Shown here: piece after piece, positions 16,411 to 24,661 of the stretch | Numbering within the stretch: the stretch's first letter is position 1 | Layout of the letters: the number at the start of each line of letters is the position of its first letter | Source of the DNA: AC-51 sp963749895 | GTDB lineage: Bacteria > Actinomycetota > UBA4738 > HRBIN12 | Reading direction: 5' to 3' | Assembly (NCBI GenBank): GCA_963749895.1 | Contig: CAVVOG010000003.1 | Span: forward strand, 558,001-622,000 | DNA: 64,000 nt | The notes under the pieces: generated by a model | What the model saw: only the letters and a program-made list of their open reading frames with translations | Databases searched by the model: none | What the model was told of the DNA's origin: nothing | Translations under genes and position numbers: made by a program

Positions 16411-18357
16411 ATGTTCCCGCGCCTGTTCTCTCCGCTCACGATCGGTCCGGTGACGCTGAAGAACCGGATCGTGTCCTCCGGGCACGACACGGTGATGGCG
16501 GCCGACGGACTCGTCACCGACCAGCTCGTCGCCTACCACGAGGCACGGGCGGTCGGCGGCGTCGGGTTGATCGTCGTGCAGGTGGCGGGGGTCCACGGCT
16601 CTGCTCGCTACACGTCGCACATCCTGATGGTGACGGAGGACGACTGCATCCCTGGGTACGCACGCCTGGCCGACGTCCTGCATCGTCACGGCACCTCGGT
16701 GATCGGACAGCTCTTCCATCCCGGGCGGGAGATCATGGAATCCCAGGACGGCTCCGCGCCGGTGGCGCTGGCCCCGTCGGCGGTGCCGACCGAGCGGTTC
16801 CACGTGATGCCGAGGGCGTTGCCGGTTGGCCTGCTGCGCGAGATCGTCCAGGGTTTCGGGACGGGTGCCCGGCGCCTGCGTGACGCGGGGCTGGACGGCG
16901 TCGAGATCGTGGCGAGTCACGGCTACCTCCCCGCGCAGTTCCTGAACCCCCGCGTGAACCGGCGCGACGACGCGTACGGAGGGAGCGCCGAGAACCGCTT
17001 GCGGTTCCTGCGTGAGGCGATCGACGCGGTCCGTCGCGAGGTCGGCCGTGACATCGCCGTCGGCCTTCGTCTGTCCGCCGAAGAACGGGGTCACGACGGG
17101 TTGACCTTCGGTGAGTGGGAACCCGCCCTCGCGCTGCTCGAGGCCGACGGCCAGCTCGACTACGTGAGCGTCGTGGCGGGCTCGTCCGCCAGCCTCGCGG
17201 CGTCGGTGCACATCGTGCCCCCGATGAGCGAACCGAACGCGTACACGGCGCCGCTGGCGGCGGCCGTCAAGGACGTCGTCTCGGTCCCGGTGATGGTCGC
17301 TGGACGGATCAACCAGCCGCAGGAGGCCGAGCGCATCATCGCCGAAGGTCAGGCCGACGCGTGCGCGATGACCCGGGCGCTGATCTGTGACCCGTCGCTA
17401 CCGGCCAAGGCCGGATCGGGTCAGGTGGAGGACATCCGTGCCTGCATCGGGTGCAATCAGGCATGCATCGGCCACTTCCACGCCGGCTACCCGATCTCGT
17501 GCATCCAGCACCCGGAGACCGGCCGCGAACTGCGGTACGCCACGAGGTCGCCTGCCACGACGCGACGCGACGTCTTGGTGGTCGGTGGGGGGCCGGGAGG
17601 GCTCAAGGCCGCCGCGGTGGCCGCGGAGCGCGGCCATCGCGTCACCCTGGTCGAGGCCGCGGACGACGTCGGGGGACAGGTCCTGCTCGCGCAGGAGCTG
17701 CCGGGGCGCTCGGAGTTCGGTGGAGCCGTCCCCAACCTGCTCCGCGAGGCCGAGCGGGCCGGGGTGCGGATCGTCACCGGGACCCGCGTGGACCACGCGT
17801 ACGTGGACCGTGAGAGGCCGGACGTCGTCGTGGTCGCCACCGGAGCACGCCCGCGTCGCCCCGAGCTGGAAGTCACCGGGGACCCCGTCGTTCTGGACGC
17901 GTGGGAGGTGCTGCGCGGAGCCAACGTGCCGTCGGGGCACGTGGTCGTGGCCGACTGGCGCTGCGACTGGACGGGACTGGGTCTGGCGGAGCGCCTCGCG
18001 CGCCAGGGGCATCGCACGACCCTCGCGGTCGACGGGTACATGGCGGGCCAGCGCCTGCAGCAGTACGTCCGTGACGTGATGCTCGCCGCGGCGACGCGAG
18101 CCGGCGTGCACGTGATCCCGACGGTGCGCCTCTACGGCGTCGACGGTGCGAACGTCTACCTGCAGCACACGCTGACGGGGGAGCCGGTCGTGCTCGAATC
18201 GGTGGCGGCCCTCGTGCTCGCGCAGGGGCACGAGCCGGTCGACGGCCTGCTCGGCGAGCTCGAAGGGTTCGACGTCCGCGCCGTCGGAGACTGCCTTGCC
18301 CCGCGCACCGTGGAGGAGGCCGTGCTGGAGGGGCTCGTCGTCGGCTCGGAGATCTGA
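16411..18357 (+). CDS. FadH/Old Yellow Enzyme-family FMN/FAD/4Fe-4S oxidoreductase
   Basis: A 648-residue enzyme with the 2,4-dienoyl-CoA reductase layout. Residues 1-335 form an FMN-binding OYE barrel (start LFSPLTIGPVTLKNRIV; catalytic region GVEIVASHGYLPAQFLNPRVNRRDD). A 4Fe-4S cluster motif CIGCNQACIG with a fourth Cys at ISC follows. Then comes an FAD/NAD(P)-binding domain with DVLVVGGGPGGLKAA and a second nucleotide site. Relatives reduce dienoyl-CoA, demethylate N-methylated substrates, or belong to the mycofactocin-associated FadH group; the substrate here is unknown. The start is fixed by ATG 16411 six nt behind a TAGCAT box. It is convergent with the YwiC-like gene with only 7 nt between stops. 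Confidence 0.88.
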   Translation: MFPRLFSPLTIGPVTLKNRIVSSGHDTVMAADGLVTDQLVAYHEARAVGGVGLIVVQVAGVHGSARYTSHILMVTEDDCIPGYARLADVLHRHGTSVIGQLFHPGREIMESQDGSAPVALAPSAVPTERFHVMPRALPVGLLREIVQGFGTGARRLRDAGLDGVEIVASHGYLPAQFLNPRVNRRDDAYGGSAENRLRFLREAIDAVRREVGRDIAVGLRLSAEERGHDGLTFGEWEPALALLEADGQLDYVSVVAGSSASLAASVHIVPPMSEPNAYTAPLAAAVKDVVSVPVMVAGRINQPQEAERIIAEGQADACAMTRALICDPSLPAKAGSGQVEDIRACIGCNQACIGHFHAGYPISCIQHPETGRELRYATRSPATTRRDVLVVGGGPGGLKAAAVAAERGHRVTLVEAADDVGGQVLLAQELPGRSEFGGAVPNLLREAERAGVRIVTGTRVDHAYVDRERPDVVVVATGARPRRPELEVTGDPVVLDAWEVLRGANVPSGHVVVADWRCDWTGLGLAERLARQGHRTTLAVDGYMAGQRLQQYVRDVMLAAATRAGVHVIPTVRLYGVDGANVYLQHTLTGEPVVLESVAALVLAQGHEPVDGLLGELEGFDVRAVGDCLAPRTVEEAVLEGLVVGSEI

Positions 18358-18364
18358 CGGCCCC

Positions 18365-19180
18365 TCAGGGCGTCGCTGCGAGTCCGAGTCCCGCGAGCAC
18401 CACGAACACGGTGGAGACGGCGGTCTCGAGGTAGCCGAGCCGCTTGATCGGGGGTCTCCGCTCGGGGGCCGCGATCCCGACGCCGGTCTTCACCGCGCCG
18501 GGGAGGTAGGCGACCGGCACGAGCGCGGCGACGGTGCCGGCGAACGCGAGCGCCACGGAGGCGACCAGGACGGCCGCCTGCCACGCGAGGGCCGAGGCGC
18601 CGCCGCGAACCCGTGCTGAGAGCGTCGGGCCGGGGTCCCTGCGACGGTGGACCCGCGCACGGATGTAGGGGACGGTTCCCCCGAACGAGCCGAACGCCAC
18701 GGGAGCGGCCAGCGCCCAGCGGTCCGTCGCGCCGGCGACCAGGAGCCACGTCGCCGGCGCGAGCAGCGTGATCCCGGCGATCGCCGCGAGCTGCGTGGGG
18801 ACCGACCGCGGCCCGGTCTTCGATCGGGCCGCCGCGTACGCGAGCCCCACGACCCCACCGACGACGCCGAGGACCAGGAGCTGTCGGACGGGACCGGCCA
18901 CCAGGGCCAGGGCGCACGCCGCCGCGAGGACGACACCCAGGACCGCGATCCGGCGACGCGCGGCCGCGGCCAACCGTGGGTGCGACCAGACGGACACCGT
19001 GGCGGTGATCGGCAGGAACACCGCACCGATCACGAGCGCGATCGCGAGACCGGCCCAGTCACGCCCGCCGGCCGCGACCCCCGCCACGGCGCCCATCAGG
19101 AGCGCGTGGATGGACATGAAGCTCGCCCCGTGTTCCTTCGGGACGAACGAGAGCGACGGTGTCGATGCGGGGCGGCTCAC
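18365..19180 (-). CDS. YwiC-like family membrane protein
   Basis: A 271-residue multi-pass protein. Its N-terminal motif FVPKEHGASFMSIHALLMG matches the YwiC-like family, whose function is unknown. About eight hydrophobic segments follow, with VRGGASALAWQAAV and IAAPERRPPIKRLGYLE as conserved cytoplasmic loops. The start is GTG 19180, which overlaps the stop of the upstream cyclic-nucleotide-binding gene in the sequence GTGA. This coupling is why I reject the much longer frame upstream. In other bacteria ywiC-like genes often occur near anaerobic or nitrate-respiration genes; nothing similar is next to it here. Confidence 0.8.
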   Translation of the reverse strand: MSRPASTPSLSFVPKEHGASFMSIHALLMGAVAGVAAGGRDWAGLAIALVIGAVFLPITATVSVWSHPRLAAAARRRIAVLGVVLAAACALALVAGPVRQLLVLGVVGGVVGLAYAAARSKTGPRSVPTQLAAIAGITLLAPATWLLVAGATDRWALAAPVAFGSFGGTVPYIRARVHRRRDPGPTLSARVRGGASALAWQAAVLVASVALAFAGTVAALVPVAYLPGAVKTGVGIAAPERRPPIKRLGYLETAVSTVFVVLAGLGLAATP

Positions 19181-19605
19181 GCCATCCAGGCGTCGATCCG
19201 CTGTTCGACCTCCCGCAGCCGCACGACGAGGGCCTTCATCATCGCGAGCGCGACGGTCGGGTTCTCCAGGACGAGCGCCTGGAACCGCTCCGCGGGGATC
19301 TTCAGGGTCTCGAGGTCGCCCACGGCCTTCACGGTGGCCATCCGCTTCTCGGGGGTGATCAGCGCCATCTCGCCGAAGAAGTCCCCGGCCTTCAGGATGT
19401 GGAACCTCCCGCCGACGTCGACGCGGGCTTCGCCCGACAAGACGACGTACATGCCGTCGCCTGTGTCGCCGGTCTCGAACACGGCCTCGTCGGCGGCGAA
19501 CGCGGTGGGCTCGCCGATCGCGCGGATCTTGGCGAGGTCCTCGGCGGCCAGACCGGCGAACAGCCCGGTGGGGGTGAGGGCGGCGGAGGTGTCGGGGTCG
19601 CTCAT
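19177..19605 (-). CDS. Stand-alone cyclic nucleotide-binding domain protein
   Basis: A 142-residue protein made of one CAP-type effector domain. The fold start is LFAGLAAEDLAKI, and the phosphate-binding cassette reads GEMALITPEKRMATVKA, keeping the Gly-Glu and the Arg expected to hold the cyclic phosphate. There is no helix-turn-helix after it, only a C-terminal helix (MMKALVVRLREVEQRI), so it is not a classical transcription factor. It probably acts as a ligand-sensing partner. ATG 19605 is six nt downstream of a TAGACT box and is translationally coupled to the YwiC-like gene. A second protein of the same kind is at 30261. Confidence 0.82.
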   Translation of the reverse strand: MSDPDTSAALTPTGLFAGLAAEDLAKIRAIGEPTAFAADEAVFETGDTGDGMYVVLSGEARVDVGGRFHILKAGDFFGEMALITPEKRMATVKAVGDLETLKIPAERFQALVLENPTVALAMMKALVVRLREVEQRIDAWMA

Positions 19606-19611
19606 GGGGGA

Positions 19612-19617
19612 AGTCTA
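19612..19617 (-). promoter_or_regulatory. -10 box, leaderless CNB-domain gene
   Basis: TAGACT on the minus strand, six nt before ATG 19605. Confidence 0.55.
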
Positions 19618-19654
19618 TCGAGGGAGGGCTCCGGTTCGCCGCCGCGCACGGCGA

Positions 19655-19660
19655 TACCCT
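19655..19660 (+). promoter_or_regulatory. -10 box deciding the start at 19668
   Basis: TACCCT ends one nt before ATG 19662 but seven nt before ATG 19668. In the leaderless arrangement seen throughout, only 19668 is a reasonable start. Confidence 0.45.
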
Positions 19661-19667
19661 CATGCCG

Positions 19668-20153
19668 ATGTCGGATCGATGGATGCCTCCCGCGCTCGGG
19701 ACCCGCGGCGAGGGCTGGGTCGTGCTGCAGTTCCTGCTCCTTGGCCTGATCGTCGTTGCCGGGTCGGCCGGAGGCCCGTGGCCGGGAGCCGCCGAGCCAG
19801 CCCTGCGCATCACCGGGGCCGCCCTGCTCGTCATCGGCGCCGCACTCGCGCTGGCCGGGATGCGGACGCTCGGATCGTCGCTGACGCCCTACCCGAAGCC
19901 CGGTGACGAAGCGACGATGCGCGAGCACGGCTCCTACCGGCTCGTGCGTCACCCGATCTACGGGGGGTTGCTGCTCGGGGGTCTGGGGTTGGCCTGCCTC
20001 ACGTCGCCGGTCGCGCTCGCCCCGGTGGTCGTGCTGGCCGCGGTGTTCGCGGGGAAGTCGGCCCGCGAGGAGGCGTGGCTCGCTGAGCGGTACCCCGCGT
20101 ATCCCGCATACCGAACGCGGGTACGACGGCGGTTCGTGCCGTTCGTCTGGTGA
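19668..20153 (+). CDS. Isoprenylcysteine carboxyl methyltransferase-like membrane protein
   Basis: A 161-residue integral membrane protein of the ICMT/phospholipid methyltransferase family. Hydrophobic segments are at about residues 17-34, 44-62 and 95-118. The signature REHGSYRLVRHPIYGG is followed by AREEAWLAERYPAYPAYRTRVRRRF. It probably methylates a lipophilic substrate at the membrane using SAM. The start is ATG 19668, chosen over ATG 19662 from its distance to the -10 box. It is divergent from the cyclic-nucleotide-binding gene (62 bp between starts) and convergent with sixA, 5 nt between stops. A paralogue lies at 955. Confidence 0.8.
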   Translation: MSDRWMPPALGTRGEGWVVLQFLLLGLIVVAGSAGGPWPGAAEPALRITGAALLVIGAALALAGMRTLGSSLTPYPKPGDEATMREHGSYRLVRHPIYGGLLLGGLGLACLTSPVALAPVVVLAAVFAGKSAREEAWLAERYPAYPAYRTRVRRRFVPFVW

Positions 20154-20158
20154 TGCGC

Positions 20159-20668
20159 TCAGTTCAGCTCGCGGGGGACGACGAACGTCGCGAGCGTCGC
20201 CAGGCCCGGAGCGACGTCGGCCCACGACGTGGCGTCGAGGTCCAGCCCGGCGAGACCGGCGGTCGGGTACTTCTCCCGCAGGGCTGCCAGCCGCTCGCCC
20301 CCGCGCGCGAGCGCGGCGGCGACGTCCTCGATCGCCGGGTTGTGTCCGATCAGCAGGACCTCTTCGCAGCTGTCGGGGAACCCAAGCACCTCCTCGAGGA
20401 GCCGGGCTCCGCTGAACGTGTAGAGGTCGGGATCGACCCGGATCGTGAGGTCGGTTCCCAGGCCGGGCAGGACCGCGGCCAGGGTCTCGCGGGCCCGCCG
20501 CGCCGAAGAGCACACGACGAGCGACGGCCGGATCGTCTCGCGCTCGAGGTATCCCGCGATCCTCACGGCCGCGTCGCGACCGCGCGGCGCCAGCGGGCGG
20601 TCGTGATCGTCGAGCCCAAGATCGTCCCAGCTCGACTTCGCGTGGCGCAGGAGCCAGAGTCGTCTCAT
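20159..20668 (-). CDS. sixA: SixA-type phosphohistidine phosphatase
   Basis: A 169-residue histidine phosphatase. The N-terminal motif LWLLRHAKSSW carries the catalytic Arg-His pair, and a second His is in LLIGHNPAIED. Conserved Arg in CSSARRARETL completes the phosphate pocket. SixA enzymes dephosphorylate phosphohistidine on signalling or PTS proteins; this is a single-domain cytoplasmic member. ATG 20668 lies 5 nt after the sirtuin stop, so it is co-transcribed with the deacetylase. Confidence 0.87.
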   Translation of the reverse strand: MRRLWLLRHAKSSWDDLGLDDHDRPLAPRGRDAAVRIAGYLERETIRPSLVVCSSARRARETLAAVLPGLGTDLTIRVDPDLYTFSGARLLEEVLGFPDSCEEVLLIGHNPAIEDVAAALARGGERLAALREKYPTAGLAGLDLDATSWADVAPGLATLATFVVPRELN

Positions 20669-20673
20669 CGCGC

Positions 20674-21432
20674 TCAGCCTCCCACGATCGCCGGCAGCGC
20701 CTCACCGATCGGGGCTCGGATCACCGCGTGCGCCTCCTCGTCGTACGGCGTCGGCTCCGCGTTCACGATGACGAGTCGGGCGCCGGAGCGGGTCGCCAGC
20801 CGGCACAGGCCGGCCGCGGGCATCACCTGGAGCGAGCTCCCGACCGCCATGAACAGGTCGCACGTCTGCGCGGCGCTGACGGCCGCCTGTAGCACCTCGG
20901 GGTCGAGCGACTGACCGAAGGAGATCGTGGCCGACTTCTGGATGCCGCCGCATTCGAGGCACGCAGGATCGTCCTCGCCCGATCGAACGCGGTCGAGGAC
21001 GGCGGGCATCGGCGTTCGCACGCCGCACGACAGGCAGACGACCTCGTGCAGCGTCCCGTGGAGCTCCAAGACGAGGGCAGGATCCGAGCCGGCCGCCTGG
21101 TGGAGGCCATCGATGTTCTGGGTGCAGATCGCGCGGAGCCTTCCGTGCTGCTCCATGGCCACCAGGGCGAGGTGCCCGGGACCCGGCTGGGCGGTCCAGG
21201 CGGGATGGGAGAGTCGTTCCTGCCAAGCGCGCCGGCGCACCTCGGGATCGGCGAGGTAGCTGTCGATCGTGAACATCGCCTGCGCCGCGGGGTTCTTCGT
21301 CCATACGCCCTGTGGTCCTCGGAAGTCGGGGATCCCGGAGTCGGTGCTGATCCCGGCGCCGGTCAGGACGGTCACGGCCTCGGCGTCGCCGATCCATCGT
21401 CCGACCGGGGCCACGTCGTCCGTCGTCGCCAT
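20674..21432 (-). CDS. cobB: Sirtuin (SIR2-family NAD-dependent protein deacylase)
   Basis: A 252-residue sirtuin. The NAD-binding motif GAGISTDSGIPDFRG, CTQNIDGLH, the catalytic His in LELHGTLHE, and the zinc ligands CLSC and CLECG are all present. The enzyme removes acetyl or related acyl groups from lysines, with NAD as co-substrate, in the cytoplasm. ATG 21432 is seven nt behind a TAGACT box, which excludes the longer upstream frame. It is followed closely by sixA, so one message would carry a deacylase and a phosphohistidine phosphatase. Confidence 0.9.
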   Translation of the reverse strand: MATTDDVAPVGRWIGDAEAVTVLTGAGISTDSGIPDFRGPQGVWTKNPAAQAMFTIDSYLADPEVRRRAWQERLSHPAWTAQPGPGHLALVAMEQHGRLRAICTQNIDGLHQAAGSDPALVLELHGTLHEVVCLSCGVRTPMPAVLDRVRSGEDDPACLECGGIQKSATISFGQSLDPEVLQAAVSAAQTCDLFMAVGSSLQVMPAAGLCRLATRSGARLVIVNAEPTPYDEEAHAVIRAPIGEALPAIVGG

Positions 21433-21439
21433 GGCAGCG

Positions 21440-21445
21440 AGTCTA
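21440..21445 (-). promoter_or_regulatory. -10 box, leaderless sirtuin operon
   Basis: TAGACT on the minus strand with seven nt to ATG 21432. Confidence 0.55.
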
Positions 21446-21538
21446 GGTGCCACGGTCCCGATGGGTCCCGGACGCTTCGGGACCCCGGGGGGCCCGGGAC
21501 GCGACCGCTCGTGGCATCCTCGTGCCCAGGAGTCTTCG

Positions 21539-22036
21539 ATGCGCCGAACCGCCGCCGCCGTCCTGATCGCCTGGGTGCTCGCCTCGTGCGCGAGCGGTTC
21601 CGACCTGCCGCTCGGGATCGGCGGACCGGCGTGGCCGACCGACGCGGAGGGGTGGGCCGCGCTGTTCGAGGTGATGCCCGACGACGTCGACGGGCTGCCC
21701 CGGCAGGAGGGTGGCATCCTGGGGGCGACCTACGGAGACACCACCTCGCAGGAATGGGTCCGCACGTACGCCGACGACCTGGGCGGCGCGGAGTGTCCCG
21801 GCCTGTTCGGTACATCCTTGCTGCGGTCGATCCTCGAAGAGGACGGCGGGTTGACGGTCGAGGAGTCCTCTCCGGACGGTGCGGGCGATCCGAGCTACCT
21901 GTTCGGATCGCGTCCCGACGGCACGAAGCTCGCTGCCTGGACGGTGCCCGAGTGCCGGTGGGTCGTCGTCGTCGAGGCGCCCACCGAGGCGCTGCGGGAC
22001 GCGGGCGTCGAGGCCGTCGTGGCCGCCGGGGGCTGA
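21539..22036 (+). CDS. Putative lipoprotein of unknown function
   Basis: A 165-residue exported protein. Residues 1-17 form a lipoprotein signal (RRTAAAVLIAWVLASCAS) with Cys17 as the lipid site. The mature part has no recognised domain; it contains conserved-looking blocks such as AALFEVMPDDVDGLPR and two further Cys (AECPG, PECRW) that could pair in the extracytoplasmic space. ATG 21539 has CAGGAG seven nt ahead, so this gene is not leaderless. It is divergent from the sirtuin gene and 22 nt upstream of the truncated haemoglobin, which has its own -10 box. Confidence 0.65.
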   Translation: MRRTAAAVLIAWVLASCASGSDLPLGIGGPAWPTDAEGWAALFEVMPDDVDGLPRQEGGILGATYGDTTSQEWVRTYADDLGGAECPGLFGTSLLRSILEEDGGLTVEESSPDGAGDPSYLFGSRPDGTKLAAWTVPECRWVVVVEAPTEALRDAGVEAVVAAGG

Positions 22037-22044
22037 GCCGCTCG

Positions 22045-22050
22045 TAGACT
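22045..22050 (+). promoter_or_regulatory. -10 box, leaderless truncated-haemoglobin gene
   Basis: TAGACT with eight nt to GTG 22059. Confidence 0.5.
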
Positions 22051-22058
22051 CGGGCCCC

Positions 22059-22436
22059 GTGACCACCACCCTCTACGAGGCGGCCGGCGGGATGCCGTTC
22101 TTCGAGGCGCTCGTCGATGGCTTCTACGATCGGGTCGAACGCGACCCCGTGCTCCTGCGCCTGTATCCGGATCCCGACGATCTCGCCGGTGCCAGACGTC
22201 GCCTGACCCTGTTCCTCGCGCAGTACTGGGGGGGTCCCACGACCTACTCGGACGAGCGAGGTCACCCGCGCCTGCGGATGCGACACGTGCCGTTCGGGGT
22301 CGGGCCGGCGGAGCGGGACCACTGGCTCGCGGCGATGCACGCGGCGCTCGACGACCTCGCGCCGCCGCCCGAGATCCGCGACCCCTTCGACGAGTACCTC
22401 GTCATGGCCGCGGAGGCCATGCGCAACCGGGACTGA
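22059..22436 (+). CDS. glbO: Group II truncated haemoglobin
   Basis: A 125-residue haem protein of the trHbO class. It has the B-helix Tyr (DGFYDRV), CD1 Tyr (LRLYPD), the proximal His (PRLRMRHVPFGVG) and Trp at G8 (RDHWLAAMH), which together define group II. Such globins bind oxygen tightly and are linked with respiration, peroxidase-like chemistry or nitric oxide handling. GTG 22059 is eight nt behind a TAGACT box. The neighbouring ferritin gene suggests a small iron/oxygen-handling group, although ferritin has its own promoter. Confidence 0.88.
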   Translation: MTTTLYEAAGGMPFFEALVDGFYDRVERDPVLLRLYPDPDDLAGARRRLTLFLAQYWGGPTTYSDERGHPRLRMRHVPFGVGPAERDHWLAAMHAALDDLAPPPEIRDPFDEYLVMAAEAMRNRD

Positions 22437-22464
22437 CGGCCACCTCGCCGGCCTGCGGCTCTCG

Positions 22465-22470
22465 TACGAT
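22465..22470 (+). promoter_or_regulatory. -10 box of the ferritin gene
   Basis: TACGAT, 31 nt before GTG 22502, giving a short leader that includes the GAAGGAGG ribosome site. No iron-box-like palindrome is apparent around it. Confidence 0.4.
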
Positions 22471-22501
22471 TCCGGTCGTCCCGAACGAAGGAGGCACCAT
22501 C

Positions 22502-23002
22502 GTGCTGACACCCGAGCTGGAGCAGGCCCTGAACGACCAGCTGAATCGCGAGTACTACTCCTCGTACCTGTACCTGTCGATGGCCGCCCACTTCGAGGCC
22601 GCCGGCTTCCCGGGGTTCGCCTCCTGGATGCGGGCGCAGGCGGACGAGGAGCACGTCCACGCGATGAAGTTCTTCGATTTCGTGAACGACCGAGGCGGTC
22701 GCGTCCGGCTCCAGCCGCTCGCCGAGCCGCCCGTCGAGTTCGGGACCCCGTTGCAGGTGTTCGAGGCCTCGCTCGCGCACGAGCGGTTCATCACCTCGAG
22801 CATCGAGACCCTGTACGAGCAGGCCGACCGTGCCACCCAGGCGTTCCTCGACTGGTTCCTGACCGAGCAGGTCGAGGAGGAGAAGAGCGTCGGCGAGCTC
22901 GTCGACGCCTTCCGGCTGGCCGCCGACAGCGGGCCCGCGCTGCTGCTGCTCGATCGGGAGCTGGGGACCCGGCGGTCCGAGGGCGGCGAGGCGGGCGAGT
23001 GA
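22502..23002 (+). CDS. Ferritin
   Basis: A 166-residue non-haem ferritin. Ferroxidase ligands are visible as Glu17 (QLNREYYSSYLYLSM), Glu50 and His53 (ADEEHVHAMKFF), Glu94 near SLAHERF, and Gln/Glu in LTEQVEEEKS. It oxidises and stores iron as a 24-mer in the cytoplasm. GTG 22502 has a GAAGGAGG site. The stop overlaps the start of the amidohydrolase gene in GTGA, so the two are coupled, which is unusual for a ferritin gene. Confidence 0.92.
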   Translation: MLTPELEQALNDQLNREYYSSYLYLSMAAHFEAAGFPGFASWMRAQADEEHVHAMKFFDFVNDRGGRVRLQPLAEPPVEFGTPLQVFEASLAHERFITSSIETLYEQADRATQAFLDWFLTEQVEEEKSVGELVDAFRLAADSGPALLLLDRELGTRRSEGGEAGE

Positions 23003-24627
23003 GGGCGGCGGACCTCGTCGTCCGCGGTCGCGTCCACACCGTCGATCCGTCGGGGCCGTCCGCCGAGGCGGTCGCGATCCGCGGTGAGCGGATCGTGGCG
23101 GTGGGGAGGGCGCAGGACGTCGAGGATCTGATCGGTCCCTCGACCGAGGTGCTCGACGCCGGGGGCGCGACGGTGCTACCCGGGTTCGTCGACGCCCACA
23201 ACCACGTGCGGCTCGGTTCGAACCCGGGGGCGGCACGCTTCTTCGGCGCGACGTCGCTGGAGGAGATCCACGAACGGATCGCAGCCTTCTGCGATGCCAA
23301 CCCCGATGCGACGTGGGTCGAGGGGGAGGGCTGGAACTACACGGCCGTCCCAGGGGGCTCGCCGACGGCCGAGATGCTCGAAGGAGCCACGCGAGGGCTG
23401 CCCGCGTTCCTGTTCTCCTACGACGTGCACACGGTGTGGCTGAACCGCGAGGCGATGGCCCGGCTGGCGATCACGCGCGACACGCCCCGGCTGCCCTGGG
23501 GGACGGTGGAGATGGATCCGGAGACGGGCGAGCCCACCGGCTACATCCACGACTTCGCGGTCCTGGGCATCTCCGAGGAGGGGCAGCGCGCCCTCGAGGG
23601 CGTGATCCCCGGGTATGCGCGCGACGCGCAGTACGAGCGTATGGTCGAGTCGCTCGACATGGCAGCCGGGTTCGGCATCACGACGATCGTCGAACCGCAG
23701 AACGGACTCGACGACCTGGCGCTGTTCGCGCGGGCGCGTGACGAGGGGACGCTGCGGTCGCGGCTGGTGGTCGCGATGCTGTGCCTGCCGGACACGACCT
23801 CCGAGCGGCTCGACGCGCTCGAGGAGGCACGTCGCAGCTACGACGACGACCGCCTGCGGGTCGCTCCGATCAAGCTCTACATCGACGATGTGATCGAACC
23901 ACACACCGCCGCGATGCTCGAGCCGTACGCGAACCGCCCCGACACGCGAGGAGACACCTTCTGGGACCCGGAGGCGTTCGCCGCCTTCCTGGTGGAGCTC
24001 GAACGCCGAGGGTTCCAGGCCTTCACCCACGCGACGGGCGATCGAGGGATCCGCACGGTCCTCGACGCCGTGCAGCGGTGCCGCGAGGTGCACGGACCGC
24101 GAGACGCCCGTCATCAGATCGTGCACGTCGAGTGCGTCCATCCCGACGACGTCACCCGGTTCGGCGAGCTCGGCGTCGTCGCGTGCATGCAGCCGCGTCA
24201 CTGTGCCCCCGACATCGTCGCCGAGTGGCGGGACAACGTGGGGACCGACCGCGAGCGGTTCGCATGGCCCTTCCGATCGATCGAGGCCGGTGGTGGCGTG
24301 CTCGCCTTCTCGTCGGACTGGAACGTGGCCGAGATGGACCCGATGACCTGGCTCTACACCGCGGTCACCCGCGCCGATCTCGACGGGCACGACGCCTGGA
24401 ACCTGGAGGAAGCGATCGATCTGGAGACGGCCGTGCACGCGGCCACCCTCGGAAGCGCCTACGCGAACTTCGCCGAGGGCGATCGCGGGTCGCTGGTCAC
24501 CGGTCGGTACGCGGACCTCGCCGTGCTCGACCGTGACCTGTTCGCGATCGGCGATCCCCGGGAGATCCTCGAGACGAGGGTGACGGCCACGATCGTCGGT
24601 GGTGACGTGGTGCATCGTCGCGCGTGA
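22999..24627 (+). CDS. Amidohydrolase family 3 (YtcJ-like) metal-dependent hydrolase
   Basis: A 542-residue enzyme. The N-terminal beta-sandwich start is ADLVVRGRVHTVDP, and the first metal site His-x-His is in GFVDAHNHVRLG. Further ligands are likely in HATGDRG and HVECVHP, and FSSDWNVAEMDP carries the conserved Asp. The C-terminus (LVTGRYADLAVLDRDLF) is typical for the subfamily. YtcJ-like proteins hydrolyse N-acyl or imine bonds; the substrate is unknown. The start is GTG 22999, overlapping the ferritin stop by 4 nt. Confidence 0.87.
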   Translation: MRAADLVVRGRVHTVDPSGPSAEAVAIRGERIVAVGRAQDVEDLIGPSTEVLDAGGATVLPGFVDAHNHVRLGSNPGAARFFGATSLEEIHERIAAFCDANPDATWVEGEGWNYTAVPGGSPTAEMLEGATRGLPAFLFSYDVHTVWLNREAMARLAITRDTPRLPWGTVEMDPETGEPTGYIHDFAVLGISEEGQRALEGVIPGYARDAQYERMVESLDMAAGFGITTIVEPQNGLDDLALFARARDEGTLRSRLVVAMLCLPDTTSERLDALEEARRSYDDDRLRVAPIKLYIDDVIEPHTAAMLEPYANRPDTRGDTFWDPEAFAAFLVELERRGFQAFTHATGDRGIRTVLDAVQRCREVHGPRDARHQIVHVECVHPDDVTRFGELGVVACMQPRHCAPDIVAEWRDNVGTDRERFAWPFRSIEAGGGVLAFSSDWNVAEMDPMTWLYTAVTRADLDGHDAWNLEEAIDLETAVHAATLGSAYANFAEGDRGSLVTGRYADLAVLDRDLFAIGDPREILETRVTATIVGGDVVHRRA

Positions 24628-24649
24628 CCACGTTCCACGCGAACCGCCG

Positions 24650-24655
24650 TACGAT
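24650..24655 (+). promoter_or_regulatory. -10 box, leaderless PD40 lipoprotein gene
   Basis: TACGAT with six nt to ATG 24662. Confidence 0.5.
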
Positions 24656-24661
24656 CGCTCG